Source of the DNA: an uncultured Sphingobium sp.
GTDB taxonomy: Bacteria; Pseudomonadota; Alphaproteobacteria; Sphingomonadales; Sphingomonadaceae
DNA: 9,066 bases
Direction of reading: 5' to 3'
Assembly (NCBI GenBank): GCA_913773715.1
Contig: CAJYHD010000503.1
Span: 1 to 9,066, forward strand
The notes below the pieces were generated by a model. That model saw only the letters and a program-made list of their open reading frames with translations. It had not been told where the DNA came from and did no database searches. Positions 8,641 through 9,066 of this stretch are shown in pieces. The position numbers and the translations under genes are program-made. Within the stretch, counting starts at the first letter, position 1, and each line of letters starts with the position of its first letter.

Positions 8641-8775
8641 ATGAAGCGCACCTATCAGCCGAGCAATCTCGTTCGGAAGCGCCGTCACGGTTTTCGTACC
8701 CGCTCCGCCACCCCCGGCGGCCGCAACATCCTGCGTGCGCGTCGCGCCCGTGGCCGCAAGAGCCTGAGCGCCTGA
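8641..8775 (+). CDS. rpmH: 50S ribosomal protein L34
   Basis: Small basic protein of the large ribosomal subunit. It has 44 residues, the usual length. It begins [20 protein letters not shown] and contains the conserved [20 protein letters not shown] segment, which makes the identification secure. GAGG at 8629-8632 is well placed, 8 nt before the ATG. It precedes rnpA by 26 nt, the gene order conserved in most bacteria, and the two are probably co-transcribed. Confidence 0.98.
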   Translation: MKRTYQPSNLVRKRRHGFRTRSATPGGRNILRARRARGRKSLSA

Positions 8776-8801
8776 GCATAACGCCGGAAACTGCTGCGCC
8801 G

Positions 8802-9066
8802 ATGATCTTGTCGCGGCGCGCGGACTTTCTGGCGGCCAATCGCGGACGGCGCGCGCCCATGCCGGGCTTCGTGCTGCTCGTCCGTGAGCGGGGCGACGGC
8901 GATCCGGCGATGCGCGTGGGCATCACGGTCACCAAGAAGATCGGCGGCGCTGTCATCCGCAATCGGATGAAGCGCCGTTTTCGCGTTCTGGCGCGCGAGC
9001 TGCTGCCGATCCATGGCGTGGCAGGCGCGGACCATGTGCTGATCGGTCGCGAAGGCGGCGTGGAGC
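8802..9066 (+). CDS. rnpA: Ribonuclease P protein component (C5 protein), 3' end outside window
   Basis: Protein subunit of RNase P, which helps the catalytic RNA bind pre-tRNA and trim its 5' leader. 88 residues are visible of a protein usually about 110-130 long; the frame is open at the right edge. It shows the N-terminal helix with the family's basic residues (SRRADFLAANRGRR), a beta strand (GFVLLVRERG), then RVGITVTKKIGGAVIRNRMK and the RNR signature followed by KRRFRVLARELL, which binds RNase P RNA. The ATG at 8802 is chosen because the family motif FLAANRGRRAP begins just after it; GGAAA at 8786-8790 is a weak ribosome site. The frame is open upstream into rpmH without another common start after the rpmH stop, so an alternative start would overlap rpmH. 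Confidence 0.95.
   Translation, partial: MILSRRADFLAANRGRRAPMPGFVLLVRERGDGDPAMRVGITVTKKIGGAVIRNRMKRRFRVLARELLPIHGVAGADHVLIGREGGVE

Overview
This window looks like chromosome from a high-GC alphaproteobacterium, most likely Sphingomonadales (a Sphingobium/Sphingomonas-type genome). The evidence is the gene content, the RNase E architecture (acidic/RGG insertion in the S1 domain, Ala/Pro/Glu/Arg-rich tail, C-terminal GWW motif) and an inverted repeat of the 'CAGCGAAGGCTGG' type between genes. The assignment rests on recognising protein families, not on a search.

Layout. Positions 1-2884 hold two leftward cell-wall genes: an AmiC-type N-acetylmuramoyl-L-alanine amidase (2006-2884), then the class A penicillin-binding protein PBP1A (1956 down to the window edge, C-terminus missing), 49 nt apart and probably one operon. 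Positions 2885-3402 are a 518-nt divergent intergenic region. It holds small operator-like palindromes near the amidase and, next to RNase E, a run of hairpins that looks like a long structured 5' leader. RNase E (rne) occupies 3403-6108 on the + strand and is closed by a strong two-part intrinsic terminator (6134-6184). Next comes a two-gene + strand unit: a periplasmic BepA-like M48 metalloprotease with C-terminal TPRs (6270-7619) and, 5 nt later, a thioredoxin-fold disulfide oxidoreductase with a CGYC active site (7625-8392). Positions 8393-8640 contain a REP-like inverted repeat, a candidate promoter and a terminator-like hairpin. Then come rpmH (ribosomal protein L34, 8641-8775) and the start of rnpA (RNase P protein, from 8802, cut by the window end), in the usual rpmH-rnpA order.

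How the genes fit together. The left half concerns peptidoglycan synthesis and splitting. The centre and right end concern RNA processing and ribosome supply (RNase E, L34, RNase P). The protease/oxidoreductase pair is probably envelope protein quality control: in E. coli, BepA and Dsb proteins both act on LptD assembly.

No gene set here looks like an undescribed system; this is core chromosome. The items most worth a second look are non-coding or at gene starts: the structured rne leader, the terminator-like hairpin between the candidate rpmH promoter and its start codon, a possible one-base frameshift in the amidase signal peptide, and the CGYC/N-terminal-helix architecture of the Dsb protein.
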